Positions 7,384-15,921 of a stretch of DNA of 64,000 bases are shown here, in pieces. The translations under genes were made by a program, and so were the position numbers. The DNA lies in NCBI RefSeq assembly GCF_039526245.1, contig NZ_BAAAIV010000004.1, positions 124,001-188,000 on the forward strand. Reading direction: 5' to 3'. The notes beneath the pieces are model-generated. The model was not told the origin of the DNA. It saw nothing but the letters and a program-made list of their open reading frames with translations, and did no database searches. This DNA comes from Arthrobacter_H rhombi. GTDB lineage: Bacteria > Actinomycetota > Actinomycetes > Actinomycetales > Micrococcaceae. Positions within the stretch are counted from its first letter, which is position 1; every line of letters begins with the position of its first letter.

Positions 7384-8382
7384 ATGGACAAAATCTTGGT
7401 CACCGGCGGTGCCGGCTTCATCGGTTCGAACTTCGTGCACTACGTCCTGGAGAACACCGCTACACGGGTCACCGTCTTGGACAAGCTGACCTACGCCGGT
7501 AACACGGCCTCCCTGAAGGGCCTTGATCCCGAACGCTTCCGCTTGGTCGAGGGCGATATCTGCGATGCCTCCCTGGTGGACACCCTCGTTGGCGAGGCAG
7601 ACGCCGTCGTGCATTACGCGGCTGAATCGCACAACGACAACTCACTGCACGATCCCCGCCCGTTCCTGGAGACGAACATCACCGGCACGTTCACCCTGCT
7701 CGAGGCCGCCCGCAAGCACAACACCCGGTACCACCACATCTCCACCGACGAGGTCTACGGGGATCTGGAACTCGATGACCCGCAGCGCTTCACCGAGCAC
7801 ACCCCCTACAACCCCTCCAGCCCGTATTCCTCCACGAAGGCAGGTTCGGATCTGCTGGTCCGCGCGTGGGTCCGCTCGTTCGGTGTGAGGGCCACGATCA
7901 GCAACTGCTCGAACAACTACGGCCCGTACCAGCACGTGGAGAAGTTCATCCCCCGCCAGATCACCAACCTGATCGACGGAGTGCGTCCCCGCCTCTATGG
8001 CAGCGGGACCAACGTCCGGGACTGGATCCATGCCGATGACCATTCCAGCGCCGTCTGGACGATCCTCCAGCGCGGACGCGTCGGGGAGACCTACCTGATC
8101 GGTGCCGACGGCGAACGCAACAACCTCGAGGTCGTGCAGGCCCTGCTGCAGGTCTTCGGGCAGGAACCCGAAGCGTTCGACCACGTCACCGACCGCGCCG
8201 GACACGACCTGCGGTACGCCATCGACTCCACGAAGCTGCGCACCGAACTCGGTTGGGCCCCGTCCCGGGCGGACTTCACCCAGGGCCTCGCCGACACCGT
8301 GGCCTGGTACCGCGAGAACGAAGCCTGGTGGCGCCCGCACAAGGCAGCGACCGAGTCCAAGTACCAGCAGGCAGGACACTGA
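7384..8382 (+). CDS. rfbB: dTDP-glucose 4,6-dehydratase
   Basis: Second step of dTDP-rhamnose synthesis, NAD-dependent. The 332-residue SDR-fold protein starts MDKILVTGGAGFIGSNF (Rossmann glycine motif). It has STDEVYGDLE and YSSTKAGSDLL with the catalytic Tyr-x-x-x-Lys. The C-terminal half contains RDWIHADDH, typical for the family. The ATG at 7384 was chosen over an upstream ATG at 7378 because a -10 box lies seven bases in front of it and the family starts here. It is followed after two bases by the epimerase/reductase fusion. Confidence 0.94.
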   Translation: MDKILVTGGAGFIGSNFVHYVLENTATRVTVLDKLTYAGNTASLKGLDPERFRLVEGDICDASLVDTLVGEADAVVHYAAESHNDNSLHDPRPFLETNITGTFTLLEAARKHNTRYHHISTDEVYGDLELDDPQRFTEHTPYNPSSPYSSTKAGSDLLVRAWVRSFGVRATISNCSNNYGPYQHVEKFIPRQITNLIDGVRPRLYGSGTNVRDWIHADDHSSAVWTILQRGRVGETYLIGADGERNNLEVVQALLQVFGQEPEAFDHVTDRAGHDLRYAIDSTKLRTELGWAPSRADFTQGLADTVAWYRENEAWWRPHKAATESKYQQAGH

Positions 8383-8384
8383 GG

Positions 8385-9827
8385 ATGGCCGCCGACGAAC
8401 GCCCTGCGGCGCTGAACGCAACGCCCGTTCCGAACATCCCCGGCATGCTGGTGGTCTCCCTGCCCGTGCACGGGGACAACCGTGGTTGGTTCAAGGAGAA
8501 CTGGCAGCGCGCGAAGATGACGGCCCTGGGACTGCCCGACTTCGGCCCCGTGCAGAACAACATCTCCTTCAATGCAGCCATCGGGACCACCCGCGGGATC
8601 CACGCCGAACCCTGGGACAAGTACGTTTCGGTGGCCACCGGGCGGATCTTCGGCGCCTGGGTCGACCTGCGCGCCGGGGAATCCTTCGGGGCGGTCTTCA
8701 CCACCGAGCTCGGCCCGGATACCGCGGTGTTCGTCCCGCGGGGAGTCGGCAATGCCTTCCAGACCCTGGAGGCAGACACCGCCTATACCTACCTCGTCAA
8801 CGATCATTGGTCCGCCGAGGCCACCTCGAAATACGCGTTCGTGAACCTCGCCGACGAGACCGCCGCCATCGACTGGCCCATTGCCCTGGACCGGGCCGAA
8901 CTCTCCGACAAGGACCGTGCCCACCCGCGCCTGGCCGATGTGAACCCCGTGCCTGGCCTGCGGACCCTGGTCCTGGGTGCCTCGGGACAACTCGGCACCG
9001 CCTTGCGCCGTCACTTCGATGACCGCGAAGACGTCGACTACGCGACCCGCGCCGAGGCCGACCTGGCAGACCCGGCGGCCCTGGCCGCCCGCGACTGGTC
9101 CGGCTACTCCACGATCATCAACGCCGGTGCCTACACCCGTGTCGACGACGCCGAAACGCCGGAAGGCCGCACGGCCGCGTGGGCAGCGAACGCGACAGGC
9201 GTCGCCGCCCTGGCGCGGATCTGCACTGAGAACAACCTCACACTGGTCCATGTCTCCAGCGACTACGTGTTCGACGGAACCTCCCCCGTTCCCTACCCCG
9301 AGGCGGCGACCCTCTCCCCCCTGGGCGTCTATGGCCAAAGCAAAGCGGCCGGGGACCTGGCCGTGGGCACCGTGCCGCGGCACTATCTCATCCGCACCAG
9401 TTGGGTCATCGGAGACGGCAACAACTTCGTGAAGACCATGCTCTCCCTTGCCCAGCGCGGGATCAGCCCGTCGGTCGTCGACGACCAATTCGGCCGCCTG
9501 TCCTTCACCGACACCATCGCCGGGGGAATCGCGCACCTGCTGGCCACCGGTGCACCGGCCGGGACGTACAACCTGACCAACGCCGGGGAACCAGCCAGCT
9601 GGGCCGATATCGCCGCAGTGGCCTTTGCCGCAGCCGGCCGGGACCGCGCGGACGTCACCGGGACCAGCACCGCCGAGTACTTCGCGGGCAAACAGGCCGC
9701 TCCCCGTCCGCTGAACTCGGTACTGGACCTCACCCGGATCCACGCCACGGGATTCGAGCCACGCGACCAGCACGAGGCACTGCACGCCTACCTCGAGTCC
9801 CAGGCCACCGCCGACGACACCGCCTGA
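8385..9827 (+). CDS. rfbCD: bifunctional dTDP-4-dehydrorhamnose 3,5-epimerase / reductase
   Basis: Last two steps of dTDP-L-rhamnose synthesis in one 480-residue chain. Residues about 15-170 are a cupin-like RmlC domain, with GTTRGIHAEPWDKYVSV holding the catalytic His of the RxLHxQ region. The flanking QNN and FVPRGVGNAFQ are also present. From about residue 185 an RmlD-type SDR begins at LVLGASGQLG. It has SSDYVFDG and VYGQSKAAGD with the Tyr-x-x-x-Lys pair. The expected Gln after the epimerase His is replaced (HAEP), so activity of that domain deserves checking. ATG at 8385 follows the rfbB stop by two bases. Confidence 0.9.
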   Translation: MAADERPAALNATPVPNIPGMLVVSLPVHGDNRGWFKENWQRAKMTALGLPDFGPVQNNISFNAAIGTTRGIHAEPWDKYVSVATGRIFGAWVDLRAGESFGAVFTTELGPDTAVFVPRGVGNAFQTLEADTAYTYLVNDHWSAEATSKYAFVNLADETAAIDWPIALDRAELSDKDRAHPRLADVNPVPGLRTLVLGASGQLGTALRRHFDDREDVDYATRAEADLADPAALAARDWSGYSTIINAGAYTRVDDAETPEGRTAAWAANATGVAALARICTENNLTLVHVSSDYVFDGTSPVPYPEAATLSPLGVYGQSKAAGDLAVGTVPRHYLIRTSWVIGDGNNFVKTMLSLAQRGISPSVVDDQFGRLSFTDTIAGGIAHLLATGAPAGTYNLTNAGEPASWADIAAVAFAAAGRDRADVTGTSTAEYFAGKQAAPRPLNSVLDLTRIHATGFEPRDQHEALHAYLESQATADDTA

Positions 9828-9953
9828 GCGCCCCCCGGAACCCACATCATTCTGCCGGCTGACAGGGTGCGTTCACCGGGGTCCCCTCAGCTTTCCACCC
9901 AGCATGGTTAAGATGGTCGGAGTCCACCCGGCCCACCCAACAGTTAGGCGCAC

Positions 9954-11288
9954 ATGACGCTCAGGATTTCAGTGATCGGTACCGGGTACCTTGGCGCGAC
10001 GCATGCTGCCTGCATGGCCGAGCTCGGGTTCGAGGTCATCGGGGTCGACGTCGACCAGGCGAAGATCGACAGGTTGTCCCAGGGCGATCTGCCGTTCCAC
10101 GAACCCGGCCTGCCGGAGCTGCTGGTCAAGCACGTGACGTCGGGTCGGCTGCGGTTCACCACCGACTATTCCGAGGTCGGCGGCTGGGCAGACGTCCACT
10201 TCGTCGGCGTCGGCACCCCGGAACGGGCCGCGGACCGCGGTGCTGACCTGCGCTACGTGGACGCAGCGGTGCGTTCGCTGGCCCAGCACATCACCCGTGA
10301 CGCACTCATCGTCGGCAAGTCCACGGTCCCGGTCGGCACGGCACGCCGTCTCGCCGGAGTCATCGCGGCCGAGGCACAGCCGGGCGTGAAGCTGGAATTG
10401 GCGTGGAACCCCGAGTTCCTGCGCGAGGGTTTCGCCGTGAAGGACACGCTGACCCCCGACCGCCTGGTGTTCGGCGTCGAATCCGCTGCCCCCGAGGCGC
10501 TGCTGCGTGAGGTCTATGCCCGGGCCCTGGGCCAGGACACCCCGCTCATCGTCACCGATTTCGAGACCGCCGAGCTGGTCAAGGTCGCCGCCAACGCGTT
10601 CCTGGCCACCAAGATCTCCTTCATCAACGCCTTCTCCGAGGTCACCGAGACGGTCGGTGGCGACATCCGCACGCTGGCCGACGCGCTGGGCTTCGACTCA
10701 CGGATCGGCAGGAAGTTCCTCAACGCCGGCATCGGATTCGGCGGCGGCTGCCTGCCCAAGGACATCCGTGCCCTGCAGACCAGGGTCAGCGAACTCGGGC
10801 TGAACCACACCATGGCCTTCCTGCACAACGTCGATGACATCAACCTGCGTCGGCGTGACCGGGTGGTCTCGCTGGCCCACCAGATGCTCGACAATTCCGT
10901 CGCCGCCCGTCGCATTGCAGTGCTCGGCGTGGCCTTCAAACCCGACAGCGACGACGTCCGCGATTCCCCCGCCCTGGATGTGGCCGGACGGCTCTACAAC
11001 GACGGCGCCGAAGTCACCGTCTACGATCCGGAAGGCAATGAGAATGCACGACGACGGTTCCCCCGCCTCGGGTATGTGGACTCGGTGGCCGAGGCAGTGC
11101 GCGATGCCGACCTGGTGTTGCTGCTCACGGAGTGGAACGAGTTCAAGGCGCTGACCCCTGCAGACCTGGCCCCTTGGGTGCGCGGGACCCGCCTGGTGGA
11201 CGGCCGCAACGTCCTGGACCACGCCCAGTGGGAGGAAGCCGGCTGGACCATTGCCGCGCTCGGGCGCAAGTTCGATCCGGCGGGCTGA
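9954..11288 (+). CDS. ugd: UDP-glucose 6-dehydrogenase
   Basis: Oxidises UDP-glucose to UDP-glucuronate with two NAD, a precursor of acidic surface polysaccharides. The 444-residue protein starts with the dinucleotide-binding ISVIGTGYLGATHAACMA. It has NPEFLREG and the catalytic Cys in FGGGCLPKDIRAL, and ends with the UDPG/MGDP C-terminal domain (VAFKPDSDDVRDSP). A TAAGAT box (9909-9914) 40 bases upstream may be its -10. The stop TGA abuts the stop of nnr on the other strand with no base between. Confidence 0.93.
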   Translation: MTLRISVIGTGYLGATHAACMAELGFEVIGVDVDQAKIDRLSQGDLPFHEPGLPELLVKHVTSGRLRFTTDYSEVGGWADVHFVGVGTPERAADRGADLRYVDAAVRSLAQHITRDALIVGKSTVPVGTARRLAGVIAAEAQPGVKLELAWNPEFLREGFAVKDTLTPDRLVFGVESAAPEALLREVYARALGQDTPLIVTDFETAELVKVAANAFLATKISFINAFSEVTETVGGDIRTLADALGFDSRIGRKFLNAGIGFGGGCLPKDIRALQTRVSELGLNHTMAFLHNVDDINLRRRDRVVSLAHQMLDNSVAARRIAVLGVAFKPDSDDVRDSPALDVAGRLYNDGAEVTVYDPEGNENARRRFPRLGYVDSVAEAVRDADLVLLLTEWNEFKALTPADLAPWVRGTRLVDGRNVLDHAQWEEAGWTIAALGRKFDPAG

Positions 11289-12776
11289 TTACGCCAGGTA
11301 GCCGTCCCGGCCGGCCTCCTGGGCCAGCCGGCCGGCGCCGAACCCGCCCTCCCGGCCCGCCAAACGCGCTGCGTCACCGTGGCGGTAGGCGGCCGCAGCG
11401 GCCAGCTCCACGAGGTCGTGCGTCGAGGAGTTCGCCGGCTCGGACGTCGCAAGCATCGCCCCCAGCATCCCGGTCAAGACGTCGCCGCTCCCCGCCGTGG
11501 CCAGCTGGGACGGCCCGTTGAGGCTGACCACGCCATAGCCATCGGGAGCCACGCAAATCGTCGAATGGCCCTTGAGCAGGACCACCGAGGAATAGCCCAC
11601 GGCTGCCCAGCGGGCCCACCGGACCGGATCGGCTTCGATGTCCCCGACCGTGACGCGCACGCCTGCCCTGCCCAGCAGGTCCTGGAGCTCCCCGGCGTGG
11701 GGCGTCAGGATGAGTCCGATATGTCCTTGCGCCGGTTGCAGCGTCCGCAACGCGCTGGCATCGACGATCGCCCGTTGGCGCGAGTCGAGAACCTGTCCGA
11801 CGGCGGCGAGCTGCTGCGCGTCGTCGCCGAGGCCGGGGCCCATCGCCCAGGCGTCGACCCGGGCGTCGGGCCCCTCGGCGGGAACTGCTTCGGGAACTGC
11901 CGCGGCCAGCAATGCAGCGGGCCGTTCCGGAGCCAGGGTGCGCAGCATTCCGACCGACGTGTTCACCGCGGCGGTCGCGGCCAGCACGGCGGCTCCAGGG
12001 TAGCGGTCCGAACCGGCGATCAGACCGAGCACGCCGCGGGAGTACTTATGCGCATCGGCGCGGATCCGGGGCGTGAGGGCCGCTGCGTCGGAACCGGTGA
12101 CGATCCGCAGATCGGGCTGGCCCAGCAGGGCTTCCAGGCCGATGTCGACGATCTCGATGCGGCCCGCCAGCAGTCGGCCGGCTCCCACGCACAGACCAGT
12201 CTTCAACGCCCCGAAGGTGACCGTCACATCCGCCGGCAGCACGCCATCGGGGGCGGCCCCGGTGTCCGCGTCCACGCCGGAGGGCAGGTCGCATGCGACC
12301 ACTGGCACATCAGTGGGAACTTCCGGCAGGGACAACCGTCCCTGCGCCCCGGTGCCCAACACGGCGTCGATCACCAGGTCGACGCCACGCAGTGCCTCGG
12401 CTGCGGCCCGAAAACGACGGGTCTTCCCGCGGGCGCCCGATGCGGGGACCCCGCCGTCGATCACTCGTCCTCCGGTGCGCTCGAAGGCAGCCAGGGCTTC
12501 GGGGTGCGCGCGGTCGCCCAGCAGGATGGCGGTGCAGGAGACGCCCCTGCCAGCGAGCCTGGCCAGCGCATAGAGGCCGTCGCCGCCGTTGTTGCCGGTG
12601 CCGATCAGTGCGGCAACGCGGGCGCCGTACACGGCACCGTAGCGGGCGCGCAGCAGCGCCATGGTGTGATGGGCGAGTCCGTGGGCTGCCGTGCGCATGA
12701 GCCCGGCGCCTTCACCGGCAGCGAGCAGGCCGGCTTCGGCAGCGCGGATCTGGGTTCCCGTATATGCGTTGATCAT
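11289..12776 (-). CDS. nnr: bifunctional NAD(P)H-hydrate epimerase / ADP-dependent dehydratase
   Basis: Repairs damaged NAD(P)H hydrates. It has 495 residues in two domains. The N-terminal NnrE part (about 1-215) contains GTGNNGGDGLYALARLA and DAVLGTGAQG. The C-terminal NnrD ribokinase-like part contains GLIAGSDRYPGAAVL, then LTPHAGE, and ends near TAGSGDVLTGMLGAML with the catalytic Asp region. ATG start at 12776, three bases after the acpS stop, so acpS-nnr is one unit. The gene ends exactly against ugd. A GC-rich inverted repeat, CCGGCCGGC/GCCGGCCGG, near 11308-11335 lies inside the coding end and might slow convergent transcription. Confidence 0.92.
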   Translation of the reverse strand: MINAYTGTQIRAAEAGLLAAGEGAGLMRTAAHGLAHHTMALLRARYGAVYGARVAALIGTGNNGGDGLYALARLAGRGVSCTAILLGDRAHPEALAAFERTGGRVIDGGVPASGARGKTRRFRAAAEALRGVDLVIDAVLGTGAQGRLSLPEVPTDVPVVACDLPSGVDADTGAAPDGVLPADVTVTFGALKTGLCVGAGRLLAGRIEIVDIGLEALLGQPDLRIVTGSDAAALTPRIRADAHKYSRGVLGLIAGSDRYPGAAVLAATAAVNTSVGMLRTLAPERPAALLAAAVPEAVPAEGPDARVDAWAMGPGLGDDAQQLAAVGQVLDSRQRAIVDASALRTLQPAQGHIGLILTPHAGELQDLLGRAGVRVTVGDIEADPVRWARWAAVGYSSVVLLKGHSTICVAPDGYGVVSLNGPSQLATAGSGDVLTGMLGAMLATSEPANSSTHDLVELAAAAAYRHGDAARLAGREGGFGAGRLAQEAGRDGYLA

Positions 12777-12779
12777 GGC

Positions 12780-13130
12780 CTAGCGCTCCGCGACGACCAT
12801 GGCGGTGGCCAGGTCGCCATCGTGGCTGAGGGACAGGTGCCAGTACTGGACGTCCTTGGCAATGGCGGCCTCGGCGACTGTTCCGTCCACGAGGACCTGG
12901 GGATCCCCTGCTGCATCGACAACGACTTGGCAGTGCTGCCAGTTCATCCCCACCGGGGCACCCAGGGCCTTGGCAACGGCCTCCTTCGCGGCAAAGCGTG
13001 CCGCCAGCGAACGGATGTTCAACTCACGTTCTGCCGGGACGAACAGCCGCTCGCGCAGGGCGGGGGTACGTTCTAGTTGGGCTCTGAACCGGGAAACCTG
13101 CACTACATCAACGCCAATGCCGACAATCAT
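12780..13130 (-). CDS. acpS: holo-[acyl-carrier-protein] synthase
   Basis: Transfers 4'-phosphopantetheine from CoA to a serine of ACP. The 116-residue protein has the Mg-binding start VGIGVDVVQVSRF, the RFAAKEAVAKALG motif and the closing LSLSHDGDLATAMVV. ATG start at 13130. A TAGGCT -10 box lies six bases upstream, so a leaderless message is predicted. It heads the acpS-nnr pair. Confidence 0.93.
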   Translation of the reverse strand: MIVGIGVDVVQVSRFRAQLERTPALRERLFVPAERELNIRSLAARFAAKEAVAKALGAPVGMNWQHCQVVVDAAGDPQVLVDGTVAEAAIAKDVQYWHLSLSHDGDLATAMVVAER

Positions 13131-13136
13131 GTCACC

Positions 13137-13163
13137 AGCCTAACGGTTGTTCCGGGAGGTCAA
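13137..13163 (-). promoter_or_regulatory. promoter of acpS-nnr (leaderless)
   Basis: Minus strand: TTGACC (13158-13163), 15-base spacer, TAGGCT (13137-13142), then six bases to the acpS ATG. The spacer is short, but both boxes are good, and the spacing to the ATG places +1 on it. Confidence 0.55.
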
Positions 13164-13230
13164 GAGCGCATCCGAGCCGCCGTCAGGCATCGGGGCGCCC
13201 GCCGTGGCGTCGGCCATGGCCGGGGAGGGG

Positions 13231-13259
13231 TTGGGCCGATGCGTCCACGCGGGTAGCCT
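13231..13259 (+). promoter_or_regulatory. promoter of the DinB-family gene
   Basis: TTGGGC (13231-13236), 17-base spacer, TAGCCT (13254-13259). Start expected about 20 bases before the ATG, which has its own GAAGGAG ribosome site. Confidence 0.55.
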
Positions 13260-13286
13260 CGGTGATCCCACCCCGAAGGAGCCAGC

Positions 13287-13862
13287 ATGTCCACGCCAGC
13301 CGCCCAGGAACTACTCGCCGATGGCTTTGGCCGCGTGGCCGAAACCGTGTCCACCCTCGTCGGCGACGCAGATCCCCGCTTGTTGTCCTACCGGCCGGAC
13401 GCCGGCTCCAATTCCGTGGCTTGGCTGCTCTGGCACCTGACCCGCGTACAGGACGACCATCTGGCTGATCTGGCGGCGGTCCTCGCCGGCCGCTCCGACC
13501 CCGCCGAACGCGGCGAACAACGGATGCCCGCGGGCCAGCAGTGGCAACAGGACGGTTGGGCCGAACGATTCCAACTCCCCTACGCAATCCACGACATCGG
13601 ATACGGCCAGAGCGCGCAAGACGTAGCTGCCTTCAACGTCACCGATGGGCAGCTGCTGGGCGGCTACCACGCTGCCGTGCACCGGGCCACCCTCACGATG
13701 CTCGGTTCCCTGTCCGAAGCCGACTACTCCCGGATTGTCGATCGACGCTGGCAGCCTGAGGTCACCGCCGCGTCCCGCCTGGTCAGCGTGCTGAACGACA
13801 CGACCCAACATGCCGGACAGGCTGCCTACGTCTACGGCTTGGCAGAACGCGCCCTCGGCTAG
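13287..13862 (+). CDS. DinB-like protein, mycothiol-transferase type
   Basis: A 191-residue four-helix-bundle protein of the DinB/DUF664 superfamily, which includes thiol S-transferases using mycothiol or bacillithiol. Metal-ligand histidines fit WLLWHLTR (near residue 54), YHAAVH in the middle and TTQHAGQAAYVYGL near the C-terminus, the usual three-His pattern. Start at ATG 13287 with GAAGGAG upstream. It is a single gene, convergent with glmS and ending about 60 bases from it. The substrate cannot be read from sequence; detoxification is the family's common role. Confidence 0.8.
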   Translation: MSTPAAQELLADGFGRVAETVSTLVGDADPRLLSYRPDAGSNSVAWLLWHLTRVQDDHLADLAAVLAGRSDPAERGEQRMPAGQQWQQDGWAERFQLPYAIHDIGYGQSAQDVAAFNVTDGQLLGGYHAAVHRATLTMLGSLSEADYSRIVDRRWQPEVTAASRLVSVLNDTTQHAGQAAYVYGLAERALG

Positions 13863-13871
13863 GGACGCGAA

Positions 13872-13899
13872 CGCCCCGGCACCGTCGGGTACCGGGGCG
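13872..13899. terminator. bidirectional hairpin between the DinB gene and glmS
   Basis: CGCCCCGG and CCGGGGCG arms with further pairing inward, lying between convergent genes. There is no U-tract on either side, so termination would be of the hairpin-only type. Confidence 0.5.
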
Positions 13900-13921
13900 C
13901 AGCAGCGGGAGCGCGGTTGCG

Positions 13922-15796
13922 CTACTCGACGGTGACGGACTTCGCCAGGTTGCGCGGCTGGTCGACGTCGAATCCCTTGGCGCTGGCCAGTTCGCAGGCG
14001 AAGAGCTGCAGCGGCACGGTGGCCAACAGCGGCATCAGCAGGGTCGGGGTCTCCGGGACGTGGAAGACGAACTCCGCGTAGTCCTTGACCGCTTCGTCTC
14101 CGGCTTCGGCAATCACGAGCGTCTTCGCGCCGCGCGCCCGGACTTCCTGGATGTTCGAGACGACCTTGGCGTGCAGCGAGTGCCGCCCCCGGGGGGAAGG
14201 CACGACGACGAAGACCGGCTGGCCGTCATCGATCAGGGCGATGGGACCATGCTTGAGCTCACCGGCGGCGAAGCCCTCGGCGTGGATGTAGGCGATCTCC
14301 TTGAGCTTGAGGGCACCTTCCATGGCCACCGGGTAGCCGACGTGGCGGCCCAGGAACAGCACCGAGCTGGCGTCGGACATCGAGCGGGCCAGTTCCTTGA
14401 TGACGTCGGCGCGGTCCAGGACGTCCTGGATCTTCGCCGGAATGTCCTGCAGATCGGACAGGATGTCCTTGATCTGGCCGGTGAACAGGTTCCCCCGAAG
14501 CTGGGCCAGGTACAGGCCGAGCACGTAGGTGGCAGTGATCTGCGCCAGGAAGGCCTTGGTGGACGCCACGGCGATTTCCGGTCCTGCGTGCGTGTAGAGC
14601 ACGGCATCGGATTCGCGGGGGATCGTCGAGCCGTTGGTGTTGCAGATGGACAGGGTCTTCGCGCCCTGTTCCTTGGCATACCGGACGGCCATCAGCGTGT
14701 CCATGGTTTCCCCGGACTGCGAGATGGACACGATCAACGTGCTGGCATCCACGATCGGATCCCGATAGCGGAATTCGTGGCTGAGCTCGACTTCCACCGG
14801 AATGCGGCACCAATGCTCAATGGCATATTTGGCCACCGAACCGGCATAGGCCGAGGTGCCACAGGCCAACACGATGATCTTCGAGATGCCGGCCAGCTCG
14901 GAGGCCTCGATGCGCAATTCGTCCAGCGTCATCCGGCCGTCGGCGTCGTAGCGACCCAGCAGCGTATCGGCGACGGCGGCGGGCTGGTCGAAGATCTCCT
15001 TCTCCATGAAGGAGTCGAAGCCGCCCTTTTCGGCGGCCGCGGCGTCCCAGTCGACATGGAATTCAGTGCCTTCGGCGGGATTGCCGTAGAAATCGGTGAT
15101 GATGTGCTCGTCCGGGGTGATCGTGACGATCTGGTCCTGGCCCAATTCAACGGCACGGCGGGTGAAGTCGATGAAGCCCGAGACGTCCGATCCCAGGAAG
15201 TTCTCGCCCTCTCCCAACCCGACCACGAGCGGCGAATTGCGGCGGGCGGCGACGACGATGCCGGGCTGGTCCTCATGGATGGCCAGCAGCGTGAAAGCGC
15301 CTTCGAGGCGCTGGCAGGCCAGCTGCATGGACGTGGCCAGGTCACCTTCTCCGGCGTGGGCGTAGATGTCGCCCAACAGGACTGCAGCGACCTCTGTATC
15401 GGTCTCGGAGGCGAAGCTGTATCCGGAGGCGAGCAGTTCCTTGCGCAGATCAGCGAAGTTCTCGATGATCCCGTTGTGGATCATCGCCAGTTTTCCGCCG
15501 TCGGCCAGATGCGGGTGCGCGTTCTTGTCCGACGGGCCGCCGTGTGTTGCCCACCGGGTGTGGCCGATCCCGGTCAACGACGGGGACAGGGGGTTGGCTT
15601 CAAGTTCATTGATGAGGTTGACCAGCTTGCCGGCCTTCTTCCGGGACTCCACTCCGGACTCGCCCAGTACGGCGACACCCGCGGAGTCATAGCCGCGGTA
15701 TTCCAACCGTCGCAACCCCTCGATCACCACATCGAGGGCGCCGTGGTCACCGGACGTTTTTCCTGGGCGGCCTACATAGCCAACAATTCCACACAT
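13922..15796 (-). CDS. glmS: glutamine-fructose-6-phosphate aminotransferase (isomerizing)
   Basis: Makes glucosamine-6-phosphate from fructose-6-phosphate and glutamine, the entry to UDP-GlcNAc. It has 624 residues. The N-terminal glutaminase begins MCGIVGYVG with catalytic Cys2 after Met removal, and has RWATHGGPSDKNAHPH. Two SIS domains follow, with ACGTSAYAG and SISQSGETMDTL. The C-terminus NLAKSVTVE is the typical end. A TATTCT box seven bases before the ATG implies a leaderless transcript, so no glmS ribozyme can lie upstream. GlmM is encoded in the same region. Confidence 0.96.
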   Translation of the reverse strand: MCGIVGYVGRPGKTSGDHGALDVVIEGLRRLEYRGYDSAGVAVLGESGVESRKKAGKLVNLINELEANPLSPSLTGIGHTRWATHGGPSDKNAHPHLADGGKLAMIHNGIIENFADLRKELLASGYSFASETDTEVAAVLLGDIYAHAGEGDLATSMQLACQRLEGAFTLLAIHEDQPGIVVAARRNSPLVVGLGEGENFLGSDVSGFIDFTRRAVELGQDQIVTITPDEHIITDFYGNPAEGTEFHVDWDAAAAEKGGFDSFMEKEIFDQPAAVADTLLGRYDADGRMTLDELRIEASELAGISKIIVLACGTSAYAGSVAKYAIEHWCRIPVEVELSHEFRYRDPIVDASTLIVSISQSGETMDTLMAVRYAKEQGAKTLSICNTNGSTIPRESDAVLYTHAGPEIAVASTKAFLAQITATYVLGLYLAQLRGNLFTGQIKDILSDLQDIPAKIQDVLDRADVIKELARSMSDASSVLFLGRHVGYPVAMEGALKLKEIAYIHAEGFAAGELKHGPIALIDDGQPVFVVVPSPRGRHSLHAKVVSNIQEVRARGAKTLVIAEAGDEAVKDYAEFVFHVPETPTLLMPLLATVPLQLFACELASAKGFDVDQPRNLAKSVTVE

Positions 15797-15803
15797 GACT
15801 CCA

Positions 15804-15809
15804 AGAATA
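15804..15809 (-). promoter_or_regulatory. -10 box of a leaderless glmS message
   Basis: TATTCT on the minus strand, seven bases before the glmS ATG. The only Shine-Dalgarno-like GGAG sits two bases from the ATG, too close to work well, which favours leaderless translation. Confidence 0.5.
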
Positions 15810-15909
15810 CCGTGCCGGGGCGCTTTTCCCGGTCATGCCCGGTGTGCGGAGGGAAGACGATGCGGGAGCCGGCCGGAGCACCAGTTTGGGGTAATCGCTC
15901 CGGGCTTGG

Positions 15910-15915
15910 CACAAT
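15910..15915 (+). promoter_or_regulatory. -10 box of a leaderless coaA message
   Basis: CACAAT places +1 at 15922, exactly the G of the GTG start codon. A weak TTGGGG lies 18 bases further upstream. Confidence 0.45.
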
Positions 15916-15921
15916 TCATGG

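Noticed and set aside
8091..9845. 584-codon minus-strand frame opposite rfbCD
   Set aside because: Shadow; Val/Gly-rich and without recognisable domains, while the plus strand encodes the fusion enzyme.
11308..11335. CCGGCCGGC inverted repeat as terminator for ugd
   Set aside because: It lies inside the nnr coding end, has no U-tract, and such repeats are frequent by chance at this GC content.
15797..15921. glmS ribozyme or riboswitch upstream of glmS
   Set aside because: The -10 box seven bases before the ATG leaves no leader, and the gap to coaA is only 125 bases.
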